A DNA stretch of 64,000 nucleotides from Tropicimonas sp047971885 (GCF_047971885.1 NZ_JBKEAE010000183.1:11444-75443); one strand, 5' to 3'; counted from the stretch's first letter, positions 51,821 through 61,522 are shown. Translations and numbers: made by a program. Notes: generated from the letters alone by a model not told the origin.

Positions 51821-53620
51821 CTATAGCGGGCGGGTCACCGTTTCAAGCCACACCGCCGCATCGCCGCTCAGCAGGGGGAATATCCGGTGCCGGGTTTCGG
51901 CGTGATAGGTATCGAGCCAGGCGCGTTCTCCGGCGTCCAGCAGCGACAGGTCGATCAGCCGCCGGTCGATCGGCACCCGGGTCAGGGTTGCAAAGGCCAG
52001 CATCGCGCGGTTGTCGGCACCGGGCAGGGGCGGAGCCTCGACAACACGGATCAGGTTTTCGATCCGGATGCCGAAGGCGCCCTCGCGGTAATACCCTGGC
52101 TCGTTCGACAGGATCATGCCGGGCTCCAGCGGCACCTCGGATAGCCGCGACAGGCGCTGCGGCCCCTCGTGCACCGACAGATAGGCGCCGACGCCGTGGC
52201 CGGTGCCGTGGTCGTAATCCTGCCCGGCCCGCCACAGCGGCGCGCGTGCCAGCGAGTCGAGATCGCGCCCGGCGAGGCCCCCGGGCCAGCGGATGGTCGA
52301 GATCGCGATCATGCCCTTCAGCACCCGGGTGAATGCCGCCGTCTGTTCCGCGGTGACCGGGCCGGTAGCGATGGTGCGGGTGATGTCGGTGGTGCCGTCG
52401 GCGTACTGGCCACCCGAATCCACCAGCAGCAGGTCGCCGGGGGCGATGCGCCGGTTGGTGTCGGTGGTTACACGGTAGTGAACGATGGCACCGTTCGGCC
52501 CCGATCCCGCGATGGTGTCGAAGCTGATATCGCGCAGCAGCGGGTCCCTGCGGCGTTCTTCCTCGAGGCGCGTGACCACGTCGATTTCCGTCAATGCGCC
52601 TGTCGGGGCCTCGGCGTCGAGCCAGCACAGGAAGCGGCACATCGCAGCACCGTCGCGCAGATGCGCGGCTTCCATGCCGGCGATCTCGGCGGCGTTCTTG
52701 CGCGCCTTGGGCAGGATGCAGGGATCGGATGCGAGAACGGGTTCCGCCCCGGTCAGGCATTCCTCGACCCAGACCGGGGCCGAGGGTTTGTCGAGCAGCA
52801 CCGGCCCCTGCAGCGCTTTCAGTGCGGCGCAAAACTCTCCGGTGGGATGGCAGGCAACCTCGTCGCCCAGGTGTGCCCTTACCATATCCGACAACTTGGC
52901 GGGGGCGCAGAACAGATCGGCCGCGCCGGTGTCGTGCAGGATGGCGAAAGCCTGCGGTACCGGGTTGCGCGGCACGTCGCTGCCGCGAATGTTGAAAAGC
53001 CAGGCGATCGAATCGGGCAGGGTCAGGACGGCAGCGCGCGCGCCCTTGCACCGCAGCCGTTCGGCCAGCGCGGCGCGTTTGGCCGCGTGCGGCTCGCCGG
53101 CCAGTTCAAGCGGATGAACAAAGACCGCGCCCAGCGGCGGTGGTGGTTGATCCTGCCATATCAGATCGACAAAATTTTCCGTTTCACAATAGGTTATGCG
53201 AAATTTCTCGCCTTTTTCGCGAAGTTCCTCGATCTCGTCGGTCGTGTGCAGGCGCGGATCGAAGCCGATGGTGCCGCCGTCGGGAAGCTGCCCAGCGATC
53301 CAGTCGGCCGGTTGGATTGCCGGCCAGTCGAGCGGGGTGAAATGATCCGGCGCGATCTGAGACTTCACCTGCACCCGATAGCGCCCGTCGACGAAGACAC
53401 CGGCCGCATCGCGCAGCACGACACATTGTCCGGCCGATCCGGTAAAGCCGGTCAGCCAGGCAAGGCGTTCGTCATGCGGGGCGACGTATTCGCCACGATA
53501 CATGTCGGTGCGCGGCACCAGAAACCCGTCGAGCCCGGCCAGGGCGAGCCTTTCGCGCAGCAGGGCAAGCCGGGGCGGGCCGTCTTCGGGGTGTGTCGGG
53601 GTATTGAAAATCTGGAACAT
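51821..53620 (-). CDS. Xaa-Pro aminopeptidase (aminopeptidase P family)
   Basis: A 599-residue M24 metallopeptidase that releases amino-terminal residues preceding proline. It has two creatinase-like amino domains (about 1–320) and a pita-bread catalytic domain. The metal ligands are visible: two Asp in LLLVDSGGQYADGTTDITRTI, His in GTGHGVGAYLSVHE, Glu in LSNEPGYY and Glu in GIRIENLIRV. The three-domain length is that of cytosolic eukaryotic-type aminopeptidase P. The ATG at 53620 (MFQIFNTPTHPEDGPPR) is preferred. Confidence 0.93.
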   Translation of the reverse strand: MFQIFNTPTHPEDGPPRLALLRERLALAGLDGFLVPRTDMYRGEYVAPHDERLAWLTGFTGSAGQCVVLRDAAGVFVDGRYRVQVKSQIAPDHFTPLDWPAIQPADWIAGQLPDGGTIGFDPRLHTTDEIEELREKGEKFRITYCETENFVDLIWQDQPPPPLGAVFVHPLELAGEPHAAKRAALAERLRCKGARAAVLTLPDSIAWLFNIRGSDVPRNPVPQAFAILHDTGAADLFCAPAKLSDMVRAHLGDEVACHPTGEFCAALKALQGPVLLDKPSAPVWVEECLTGAEPVLASDPCILPKARKNAAEIAGMEAAHLRDGAAMCRFLCWLDAEAPTGALTEIDVVTRLEEERRRDPLLRDISFDTIAGSGPNGAIVHYRVTTDTNRRIAPGDLLLVDSGGQYADGTTDITRTIATGPVTAEQTAAFTRVLKGMIAISTIRWPGGLAGRDLDSLARAPLWRAGQDYDHGTGHGVGAYLSVHEGPQRLSRLSEVPLEPGMILSNEPGYYREGAFGIRIENLIRVVEAPPLPGADNRAMLAFATLTRVPIDRRLIDLSLLDAGERAWLDTYHAETRHRIFPLLSGDAAVWLETVTRPL

Positions 53621-53691
53621 CGGCGGATCCGGTTGCTGCCGGAGAATCCCGGCAGCAACACCTAGCCGCGCGAACCGCCGGTGCACAAGGC

Positions 53692-54909
53692 TCAGGCGGT
53701 GTGGTTGCGGCGCCTGCGCAGCATCGCAAGGCCTGCCAGCGCCCCGCCCAGCAAGGGCAGCGACGCCGGAAGCGGCACCGCCGCCGGCTGGTCGTAGAAG
53801 GCGACGGCACGGGCACGCTGGGGATATTCGCCGTTCTCCGAGCGCGCCAGGACGGCGCTCCATTCGCCCTCACCCCAGAAGCTGCCATTCCCGTCGAGAT
53901 CGAAGAGGCGGATGACCCAGTCGCCGATGTCGCTTCCCGCGTTCGAGGTGATGAGAAGTTCGCCGGTAACGTTGCTGAGCGCCATCGAGAACCCGGCGAG
54001 GAATTCGAAGCTGTCGCCCAGGAGCGAGGTGTTCCAGACCTCCCTCGCCTCGCCGAGCGCGTCGATCGCGCCGGATCCGTCGAGATCGGTCAGGCGCATG
54101 ACCGAGCCGATGGAATCCTCGCCCGCCAGCCATTCCCAGGTCCAGACCGAGCCGAGGCCCGCCGCGACCGAAAAGTCGAACAGGTTGGGCGAGTTGGCGG
54201 ATTCGGTGGCGAAATTGCTCACCTCCGCCGCACCGATGATGCCGTCGCCGTCGGCATCGCGCACCGCATAGATTACATCCGGTGTGGCGCCGGCGGTATC
54301 GGCGATATAGGCGGTGTCGCCGTCGAACGAGATCTGAAACGGCGAGGACGATGCATTGATCGCCTTCAGGTCGAGCCACCGGGTGATTTCGCCTTCGTCG
54401 TTCGCGTCGCCGTCGCCGTTGAGGTCGATGGTCCGATAGACATAATCGCCGCTCGGGTTGCCGACCGTATCCGCCTCGACCACGTAGAGCGCGCCATCGG
54501 GACCTTCGGCAATGCCGTTCGGGGTGTTCAGCGTGAAGCCCGAAGCGTTGTCGGTGGCAGAGAACCACACCGTTGCCTCGCCCGCGCCATTGGCGCTGCC
54601 GTCGGCGTTCAGGTCGAGCGTCCGGTAAACCGTGTCGGTGTTGCCGTCGCCCAGAAAGACCGCTCCGCTGCTGGCCTGGGTGAGGGAAAACACGTTTCCG
54701 GTCGGCGTGGCGAGACCGGAGCCGTTCGACGCGTCGAAATAGGTGGTCGCCTCGCCCGGATCGTTGGTGTCGCCGTCGCCGTTGAGATCGCGCAGCAGCA
54801 CAACGCTGTCCGTTGTCTGATCGGCCAGCAGGAACGGCGAAACCGTCGCCGCCGCCGCCATGGAACCGCACAGGGGCGCAAGCGCACCTGCAACAAGAAG
54901 ATACCGCAT
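53692..54909 (-). CDS. Secreted repeat protein with VPLPA-CTERM sorting signal
   Basis: A 405-residue exported protein: a signal peptide (about 1–22, to MAAAATVS), a long middle, and a VPLPASLPLLGG – hydrophobic helix – RRRR tail (about 378–405) that marks exosortase/archaeosortase-type sorting. The middle holds six D-x-(N/D)-G-x-G-type loops, three of the form DLNGDGDxNDxGE, spaced roughly 35–55 residues. This suggests a calcium-binding beta-propeller with one loop per blade. No exosortase gene is in the window. Function unknown; extracellular or surface-anchored. Confidence 0.85.
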   Translation of the reverse strand: MRYLLVAGALAPLCGSMAAAATVSPFLLADQTTDSVVLLRDLNGDGDTNDPGEATTYFDASNGSGLATPTGNVFSLTQASSGAVFLGDGNTDTVYRTLDLNADGSANGAGEATVWFSATDNASGFTLNTPNGIAEGPDGALYVVEADTVGNPSGDYVYRTIDLNGDGDANDEGEITRWLDLKAINASSSPFQISFDGDTAYIADTAGATPDVIYAVRDADGDGIIGAAEVSNFATESANSPNLFDFSVAAGLGSVWTWEWLAGEDSIGSVMRLTDLDGSGAIDALGEAREVWNTSLLGDSFEFLAGFSMALSNVTGELLITSNAGSDIGDWVIRLFDLDGNGSFWGEGEWSAVLARSENGEYPQRARAVAFYDQPAAVPLPASLPLLGGALAGLAMLRRRRNHTA

Positions 54910-55051
54910 AAAAAGTCTCCCGTTTTCGCGGACGCCGAATCGCGGTTTCTGCCGCCCGCGTGCAGAACATCCACTCGGCCTTGCACCTGCTGGGAGAGTA
55001 TTGCCCGGCTACATAACCTTATAGAAAAAGTCAATTAAATTGCCGCGACTT

Positions 55052-56911
55052 TCAGCCTGCCCTTTTCAGGCCGCCGAACCGCGCCCGCGGGCCCTTGTCG
55101 AAGAGCGCGGCTAGCTGCTCGGTCATGGCGCCGGCAAGCTGCTCGACATCGGTAATGGTGACGGCGCGGTTGTAGTAGCGCGTCACATCGTGGCCGATAC
55201 CGATGGCGATCAGTTCCACCTGCTTGCGCCGCTCGATCATGGCGATCACGTCGCGCAGGTGTTTTTCCAGATAATTTGCCGGGTTCACCGAAAGGGTCGA
55301 ATCGTCGACCGGCGCACCATCGGAGATCACCATCAGGATCTTGCGCGCCTCGGGGCGGGCGGTGATCCTGCGGCTCGCCCATTCCAGCGCCTCGCCGTCG
55401 ATGTTCTCTTTCAGCAGCCCTTCCTTCATCATCAGGCCGAGGTTGTCGCGCGAGCGGCGCCACGGGGCATCGGCCGATTTGTAGATGATGTGCCGCAGGT
55501 CGTTGAGGCGCCCGGGCTGCTGGGTGCGCCCGCCCTTGAGCCACAATTCGCGGCTCTGGCCGCCTTTCCACGCCCGGGTGGTGAAGCCGAGGATCTCGAC
55601 CTTGACCGAACAGCGTTCGAGGGTGCGGGCCAGAACGTCGGCGCAGATCGCGGCGATGGAGATCGGCCGCCCCCGCATCGAGCCGGAATTGTCGAGCAGC
55701 AGCGTGACCACGGTGTCGCGAAACTCGGTGTCCTTCTCGACCTTGAACGACAGCGGAGTGGTCGGGTTGGCCACAACGCGCGCCAGGCGGCCGGCGTCGA
55801 GGATGCCCTCCTCGCGGTCGAACTCCCAGCTTCGGTTCTGCTGGGCCTGAAGCCGGCGCTGCAACTTGTTGGCCAGCCGGCTGACCGCGCCCTTCAGCGG
55901 TTCGAGCTGCTTGTCGAGGTAATCGCGCAGCCTCTCCAGCTCCTGCGGATCGGCAAGCTCGGTGGCGCCGATGATCTCGTCGAATTCGGTGGAGAAGACC
56001 TGGTAGTTCGGGTCGGCCTCCGAAACCGGCGGCGGCAGGGGCTCAGGCGGCGCTTCGCCCTGGGGAAGGTCGGTTTCCTCGGCCATGTCGCTGTCGGCCG
56101 AATCGTCCATGCTGACCTCGGCCTCGCTCGGGTCGTCGGTGGGTTCCTGGTCGTCCTCGGGGCGGGCGTCCTCGTCCTGCCGGGACTGCTCTTCCTCGTC
56201 GCCGGTGCTTTCGGGGGGCTGATCGTCGGCCTCGGTATTCTCGGTCTGGTCGTCGTCGATCTGGTCGGGGTCGTCGCCCAGCTGGTCGCCGTAGCCGAGA
56301 TCGTCGATGATCCGCCGGGCAAAGCGGGCAAAGGCGGCCTGATCGGCAAGCGCGGTTTCCAGGTCGGGCAGGGTTTCCGCGGCGGAGCCTTCCAGATGAT
56401 CGCGCCACAGGTCGAGCACATGCTGCGCGGCTTGCGGCAATTCGCGCCCGGTGGCAAGCTGGCGGATCAGATAGCCCGCCGCCACCGCCAGCGGCGCCTC
56501 GCTGGCCTTGGTAATCTGGCCGTAACCCTTGCGGCTTGCGTCGTTGGCGATGCGGGCGTCGATATTGCCGGCAGTGCCCGGCATGACGCGCGCGCCGATC
56601 GCCTCGCAGCGGGCGGTCTCCATCGCGTCGTATAGATCGATCGCCATCTGGCCGGTCGGCAGGTAGCGCTGGAAGACGGCCGGGTTGTGATACTTGCGTT
56701 TCAGGGCAAAGGCATCGGCGGTGCCGCGCGCCAGCAGCACCTCGTCCTTCGTCATGCGCCGGCTGACCTGTGGCAGGCGGATCTGCTCGGCCGTCATTCC
56801 CGGCGGGTCGACGGTGAAGACGACCCCCATCTCGGGATCGTCGGCGATCACGCGCGTCGCTTCGGCAAGCGCCTTCTTGAAAGGATCGGCTGGATTGTCG
56901 GACTGGGGCAT
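55052..56911 (-). CDS. cobT: Aerobic cobaltochelatase subunit CobT
   Basis: A 619-residue subunit of the ATP-dependent CobNST chelatase that inserts Co2+ into hydrogenobyrinate a,c-diamide. The amino region (about 1–200) is followed by a long acidic Asp/Glu linker (about 200–300) and a carboxy VWA domain with the MIDAS motif LLLDNSGSMRG (about 400) and SDGAPVDDST. It pairs with the AAA+ subunit CobS, encoded at 61523–62509 on the same strand, with four unrelated genes between. CobN is not in the window. Confidence 0.95.
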   Translation of the reverse strand: MPQSDNPADPFKKALAEATRVIADDPEMGVVFTVDPPGMTAEQIRLPQVSRRMTKDEVLLARGTADAFALKRKYHNPAVFQRYLPTGQMAIDLYDAMETARCEAIGARVMPGTAGNIDARIANDASRKGYGQITKASEAPLAVAAGYLIRQLATGRELPQAAQHVLDLWRDHLEGSAAETLPDLETALADQAAFARFARRIIDDLGYGDQLGDDPDQIDDDQTENTEADDQPPESTGDEEEQSRQDEDARPEDDQEPTDDPSEAEVSMDDSADSDMAEETDLPQGEAPPEPLPPPVSEADPNYQVFSTEFDEIIGATELADPQELERLRDYLDKQLEPLKGAVSRLANKLQRRLQAQQNRSWEFDREEGILDAGRLARVVANPTTPLSFKVEKDTEFRDTVVTLLLDNSGSMRGRPISIAAICADVLARTLERCSVKVEILGFTTRAWKGGQSRELWLKGGRTQQPGRLNDLRHIIYKSADAPWRRSRDNLGLMMKEGLLKENIDGEALEWASRRITARPEARKILMVISDGAPVDDSTLSVNPANYLEKHLRDVIAMIERRKQVELIAIGIGHDVTRYYNRAVTITDVEQLAGAMTEQLAALFDKGPRARFGGLKRAG

Positions 56912-57016
56912 CTGATTACCGGCAGAGGTTTGAACGGAGTCAACTTATGTGCAAACGCCAGCGGTGGCCACGCCCCGCGTGGGGAAAAATGGCCGGTTCT
57001 GACGGCAGGCCGGCGC

Positions 57017-58567
57017 TCAGTTCCAGAAGGGGCCGGTCTGTCGTACCGCGTGCCACAATTCCCGGGCGTGATGCCAGTCGGCATCGGCCCGCACCGTCCG
57101 GCTGCCCAGAATCCGGCCCACCGCGCGCTGCGCCGCCGGATCGCGGGCGGCGGGCGAGTCGGGTCTGCACAGCAGGTTCTCGGCCATCGCCAGATCGTTC
57201 AACTCGCCAAACACGTCCTGAAGGCGCTTCATCCGCGTGACGAAGGTCGCCACCTCGCGCGCGGGATAGAGCGGCGCGGCGAACTCGATAACGTACCGCA
57301 GCTTTTTCAGTTCCTTGCGCAGTTCGTGGCGCCCCTCCACCGTCAGCGTGTCGATCCGCCGCGCGTGGTGTCGGACCGCTTTCCAGCGCTTGTCTAGCGC
57401 CGCGCCCGCGGTTTCCGTGACCGGGCGCGCCAGTCGGGCGGTCTGCCCGAAATCCTCGGGCGCCAGCCAGCCGCGGGTTTCGATGAAGCGCGCCAGTTCT
57501 ATCTGGAACGACTGCACGCGCCGGCCGCGCAATTCGGCGCGCAGCGCCTCGCGCGCCGTATCGCGCCGGGTGTCGATGGCGCAGGCGAGAATGCCGAAGC
57601 CGGGCTCGGCGGGGTATTCGGCCGCGGCCGGGGCGATCAGGTCGCCGGCCAGAACGTCGAGGTCGCGCAGGGCACCGACCGATGCGCCAAGCGCCCGGGC
57701 CTCGGTGCCCAGCCGCTGCATTTCCCGGTTGCCGACAATTGGCCGGAACAGTCCGAAGGCGGCGCGCAGGCGGCGCAGCCCGACCCGAATCTGATGCGGA
57801 CCCTCGGGCATGTCGGTTGCCAGAACCACATCGATATTCGCCGTGATCTGGGCAAAACACTCGCGCAGGATGTCGCGTGCGGCGATCTCGGAGGTCATGG
57901 CCGGATCGAGCGGCACCGGCTGCGCGGATCGGGGCAGGGGGGCGGTCCGGATATCCCCGGTTTCGGCCAGCAGATAGCCGCGCGCGGATTTCGACAGGGT
58001 GGACAGGCGCAAACCGCCCTCGGGCATGAGCAGCCCGATCAGGTCGAAAAGCGCATTGATATGGCCCTGCTTCAGTTCCAGTTCCGCCTCGCGGAAGGGC
58101 TGGCTCAACTCCCCGGCGATGATCTCGCCCTCGTCGAGCGCCAGTTCGACCCGGGCGCCGCCGGGTGCGGTCAGGATGGTGACGGTGCGGTGCATCCGGG
58201 TTTCGCAGACCGGCGCAAGCTCCGCGTCGCCGACCAGCCGGCAGATTTCCCCGGCAAGCGCCGGCTCGGCGATCGCTGCCAGGTCGAGCCGCCCGCCCGG
58301 CGCAGGGTTGTCGACCTCGTGCGTCCGCATAAGGCCGCCGTTGATCGTTGTCCCGGCCTTGACGGTCTGGGTCCAGCGCCGCCCGTCGCGCCGCAGGCGC
58401 AGCGCGGTGCCCGCCTTGCCGAGCCGGTGATCGGCGGTGTCGTAATAAACACTGTGCAGGTTGCGGGTGCCCGGCGGTGTGGTGTCGAGACCGGGCTGCC
58501 TCAGCCTCTCTCTGACCTGACGCATCGTTTCCTGATCAAGAATGAATTTGAGCTCGATCTCGGTCAT
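57017..58567 (-). CDS. CYTH and CHAD domain protein (triphosphatase-like)
   Basis: A 516-residue protein with two domains. The CYTH domain (about 1–200) opens with the E-x-E-x-K motif (MTEIELKF) and has paired basic/acidic strands (ALRLRRDGRRWTQTVK, RVELALDEGEI). This is the triphosphate tunnel fold that hydrolyses inorganic triphosphate or related substrates. The CHAD domain (about 230–510) is helical with conserved His (HQIRVGLRRLRAAF, KRWKAVRHHARRI, LRKELKKLRYVIEF) and binds polyphosphate. Likely polyphosphate metabolism; the exact substrate is open. Confidence 0.92.
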   Translation of the reverse strand: MTEIELKFILDQETMRQVRERLRQPGLDTTPPGTRNLHSVYYDTADHRLGKAGTALRLRRDGRRWTQTVKAGTTINGGLMRTHEVDNPAPGGRLDLAAIAEPALAGEICRLVGDAELAPVCETRMHRTVTILTAPGGARVELALDEGEIIAGELSQPFREAELELKQGHINALFDLIGLLMPEGGLRLSTLSKSARGYLLAETGDIRTAPLPRSAQPVPLDPAMTSEIAARDILRECFAQITANIDVVLATDMPEGPHQIRVGLRRLRAAFGLFRPIVGNREMQRLGTEARALGASVGALRDLDVLAGDLIAPAAAEYPAEPGFGILACAIDTRRDTAREALRAELRGRRVQSFQIELARFIETRGWLAPEDFGQTARLARPVTETAGAALDKRWKAVRHHARRIDTLTVEGRHELRKELKKLRYVIEFAAPLYPAREVATFVTRMKRLQDVFGELNDLAMAENLLCRPDSPAARDPAAQRAVGRILGSRTVRADADWHHARELWHAVRQTGPFWN

Positions 58568-58655
58568 GATCCTCTGGATAGGACGGCGCTACCTGAGCTA
58601 CAAGCTGAATCGCCGCCAAGGCAGTTCGCCATCGGCAATGCCGGAAGTGACCGCC

Positions 58656-59225
58656 CTATTCGCCGCCACCCCGGCATTGCGGCCAGCCGTAGCCCCAGCG
58701 CCATGGCAGTCCCGAACATGGCCCGCCGCCGAGCCGGACGGCACGATACATCGCACCGGCAATCGCGCCATAGGCCAGCCGCACCTGCGCCGGCGTCAGG
58801 CCGTATTCGGCACCAGGCAGCGCATCGCGGCCGGACGCGGTGGCGCGGACGCATTCGTACAGCGCCTCGTCGGCGGAAAGGCGGGCGGCATAGCTTGCCT
58901 CGGGCGAAGGATCCGGCCCGCCGGTGTGATAGGTGCGGTCGTGGGTGACGCAGCATTCCTGCCACGGCGGAACGCCCTGATGCGCTGCGGCGAAGGCGGG
59001 AAAGCGTTCGGCGGCAAGGGCCCAGAGGTCCGACATGCCGCCCGAACAGCCGTCGGTGGTAAATGGGGCCACGCTGGCGCCGGGCGCGCCGCGCAGGTCG
59101 GCCAGCCGCCGGTGGGCCGGCAGTTCGAGCGCGCGCCCCATCCGATCGCCCAAGCCGTCCGCCGTGGCGGAGCCTGCCGCGATCAGGGCAAGCAGAACCG
59201 CCGCCACCCGGTCAGGGAGAGCCAT
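58656..59225 (-). CDS. Secreted phospholipase A2-like protein
   Basis: A 189-residue protein with a signal peptide (MALPDRVAAVLLALIAAGSATA, about 1–23). The mature part has a Ca-loop-like TTDGCSGGMSDLW and, 30 residues on, PPWQECCVTHDRTYHTGG, the C-C-x-x-H-D pattern of the phospholipase A2 catalytic helix. Paired Cys near the end (GGGPCSGLPWRWGYGWPQC) suggest disulfides. It overlaps the phosphodiesterase gene by 14 bases and should be co-translated, so a joint role in phospholipid breakdown is plausible. Enzyme activity is inferred from motif only. Confidence 0.6.
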   Translation of the reverse strand: MALPDRVAAVLLALIAAGSATADGLGDRMGRALELPAHRRLADLRGAPGASVAPFTTDGCSGGMSDLWALAAERFPAFAAAHQGVPPWQECCVTHDRTYHTGGPDPSPEASYAARLSADEALYECVRATASGRDALPGAEYGLTPAQVRLAYGAIAGAMYRAVRLGGGPCSGLPWRWGYGWPQCRGGGE

Positions 59226-61062
59226 CGCGATAGACCTTGCCCGAAACCCGCAGTCCAAGCCGGCTGCCAAGCGCCAGAACCAGCCGTTCGGCGGTGCTCA
59301 GCCTCGCCCGCTGCGCGATCACCCGGCGCGCCAGCGCGGGCTCGTCGGTGATCAGCCCGTCCACCCCGAGGCTCAGCATCTGCGACATGGCAAGCGGGTC
59401 GTTCACCGTCCAGGCAAAGAGCGGCTTGCCCGCATTCCGCGATGCAGCGACCATCCGGGCCGAGATCATCTCGGTGTTGACGGCGAGGAAATCGGCATCG
59501 AGTTCCCACAGCCGGCCAAGCGTGGCCGCCGCCAGCAGCCCGACCTGCCAGTCCGGGCGGAGGGCCTTCATCTTCTGCACGCCGTCGTATTTCAGGCTCA
59601 TCGCCATCACCCGGTCGTCCATCCCGGTGGTGGAGACGATATCCGAGACGCGCTGTTCGAGTGCTATGTCGTGACCGTAGTATTTCAGTTCGATCAGCAC
59701 GCCCGAACCGCTGCCATGGGCAAGGTCGAGCGCCTGTCGCAGCCCCGGCGTACGCTCGGCGGCGTATTCGGGGCCGAACCAGCTTCCGATGTCGATCTCG
59801 GCCAGATCGGCGGCGGTGACCTCCCATGCCTTGGTGGCAACGCCGGCGAGCTTCATGAAATCGCTGTCGTGGACCACGATCACCTCGCCCTCGGCGCTTT
59901 CCTGCACATCGAGTTCGACCCAGTCGGCACCGTCCGTGATCGCCCTGTCGAACGAGGCCAGGGTGTTTTCCGGCCGCGCCCCGGCCGCGCCGCGATGGCC
60001 GATGACTACAACCTCGTCCGGTTCGGGGCGGTGCGATGCCAGATCGGCGGTACCCGCAAGCGTCAGCAGTGCCGAAATCGCCATGCCGCCGGCAATGGCC
60101 ATGCGCAATCCGGGGCGATGCCGGGTTTCGTGCCCGCGCGCCCCTTCTGTGCCCGGCCATCCCGCCCGTTCCATCAGCAGACAGGCCAGCGCGCCGGTGC
60201 TCAGCGCCGTGATCAGCAGGTTGAGCAGCGCCCAGACCGCCCCGATGCCGGTCAGTGCCGCCGCCAGCCGCCCGAGATCGGGCCCGATCCGCCCGGCGAC
60301 GCCGTTGGCGATCAGTCCCGCTACCGTCAGCACAACCGCCAGCGCGGCAGCCGAGGCCGCCAGCCATGCCAGCAATGCGAGCAGCAGGTCGAGCCGCCGG
60401 CCCCGCATCCGGGTGGCGCTTGCGGCAAAGGAATCGCGCGGCGCGACATCTTCGAACAGCACCATCGGCAAAGCCAGCGCCCAGCCCAGCAGGCGCGGCA
60501 GCAGGATTGCCGACATCGCGGCAAGCAGCGCGGCGATGACGGCAAGCGCCGACAGAAACTCCGGCGGACGGTGGCTGAGGTAATAGTTGATATCGTATTC
60601 ACCGAGCCAGCGCTGCGCGACAAACAGCCCGGCGAGGATGAACGGCAGCACCATCGCAAGGACACGCAGTACCAGCCGCCAGGCGAAACCGACGATCTGC
60701 GGCAGGCGCGGCAGGATGCGCAGCGCGCCGTGCTCGAAACTGCGCCGGCCGGTGCGGCGGGCATGAAGCGCGATCGCCATCATGAAGGCCACATCGAGCA
60801 CAAGTGTCGCAACCGTCAGACTGGCGACCAGAACCCCGCCGGCAAAGCCTGCAGGCGAGGCGAAAAACAGCGCAATGCCGAAATCCGACACCGCCGGCTG
60901 CCCGGAAAACGCCACGGCGACGCGCAGTACAAGCGTTGCCAGCGGTGCGAGAATCGCCATCACCAGCAGGTTGAAGGCAAGATGAGACAGAAGGAACGGC
61001 CAGCGGAGCCGCCACGATTCGTGAAAGGCGTCGCTTGCGGCGCGCAGGGGCATGTTGATCAT
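59212..61062 (-). CDS. Membrane-anchored glycerophosphodiester phosphodiesterase
   Basis: A 616-residue two-part protein. The amino half (about 1–340) has about seven to eight membrane helices with the glycerophosphodiesterase membrane-domain pattern. The carboxy half (about 355–600) is the catalytic TIM barrel: VVIGHRGAAGARPENTLASF (catalytic His, Arg), WVELDVQESAEGEVIVVHD (metal Glu/Asp), and later Trp/Asp (FAWTVNDPLAM, GLITDEP). It hydrolyses glycerophosphodiesters to glycerol-3-phosphate and alcohol. The partner gene downstream may supply deacylated lipids. Confidence 0.93.
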   Translation of the reverse strand: MINMPLRAASDAFHESWRLRWPFLLSHLAFNLLVMAILAPLATLVLRVAVAFSGQPAVSDFGIALFFASPAGFAGGVLVASLTVATLVLDVAFMMAIALHARRTGRRSFEHGALRILPRLPQIVGFAWRLVLRVLAMVLPFILAGLFVAQRWLGEYDINYYLSHRPPEFLSALAVIAALLAAMSAILLPRLLGWALALPMVLFEDVAPRDSFAASATRMRGRRLDLLLALLAWLAASAAALAVVLTVAGLIANGVAGRIGPDLGRLAAALTGIGAVWALLNLLITALSTGALACLLMERAGWPGTEGARGHETRHRPGLRMAIAGGMAISALLTLAGTADLASHRPEPDEVVVIGHRGAAGARPENTLASFDRAITDGADWVELDVQESAEGEVIVVHDSDFMKLAGVATKAWEVTAADLAEIDIGSWFGPEYAAERTPGLRQALDLAHGSGSGVLIELKYYGHDIALEQRVSDIVSTTGMDDRVMAMSLKYDGVQKMKALRPDWQVGLLAAATLGRLWELDADFLAVNTEMISARMVAASRNAGKPLFAWTVNDPLAMSQMLSLGVDGLITDEPALARRVIAQRARLSTAERLVLALGSRLGLRVSGKVYRDGSP

Positions 61063-61202
61063 CGGACCTCCAAAGGTATCGCAGAGCCTGACACGCCGGA
61101 GAACCCGGATCGATACCCTGGCTGCCGCATCCCGCGGGATTTGCGGGACAGAGACGGCTCATTTTGATAACCTAAGGTAAATCTGCCAGCAGGAACCTTG
61201 TC

Positions 61203-61502
61203 ATGCCACAACCCGCCGCCCGTGTCGGCGACATGCACGTCTGCCCGCTCGTTACCCCCGGCACCCCGCCGATCCCTCATGTCGGCGGACCGATCCTGCC
61301 GCCGGGCGTGCCGACGGTGCTGATCGGCAACATGCCGGCAGCGCCGGCCGGCAACATGTGCACCTGCGTCGGCCCGCCCGATTCAACGGCGCTGGGTTCG
61401 TTTACCGTGCTTGTCGGCAACCGCCCGCAGGTGCGTATGGGAGACAGCACCGCGCATGGCGGAACCGTCGTGTCCGGCTGTCCGACGGTGTTCGTCGGGT
61501 AG
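61203..61502 (+). CDS. PAAR domain protein
   Basis: A 99-residue PAAR protein, the conical tip that sharpens the VgrG spike of type VI secretion and related contractile systems. It shows PAARVGDMHVCPL at the start, several PxxV/GxPTVLIGN repeats (GVPTVLIGNMPAAP, FTVLVGNRPQVRMGDSTAHGG, GCPTVFVG) and Cys/His residues for the metal at the tip. There is no fused effector. No T6SS or eCIS gene is in the window, so it is an orphan. The ATG at 61203 follows AGGAA. It is convergent with cobS. Confidence 0.9.
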   Translation: MPQPAARVGDMHVCPLVTPGTPPIPHVGGPILPPGVPTVLIGNMPAAPAGNMCTCVGPPDSTALGSFTVLVGNRPQVRMGDSTAHGGTVVSGCPTVFVG

Positions 61503-61522
61503 GGCACCGGCGGGGCGCCGCC

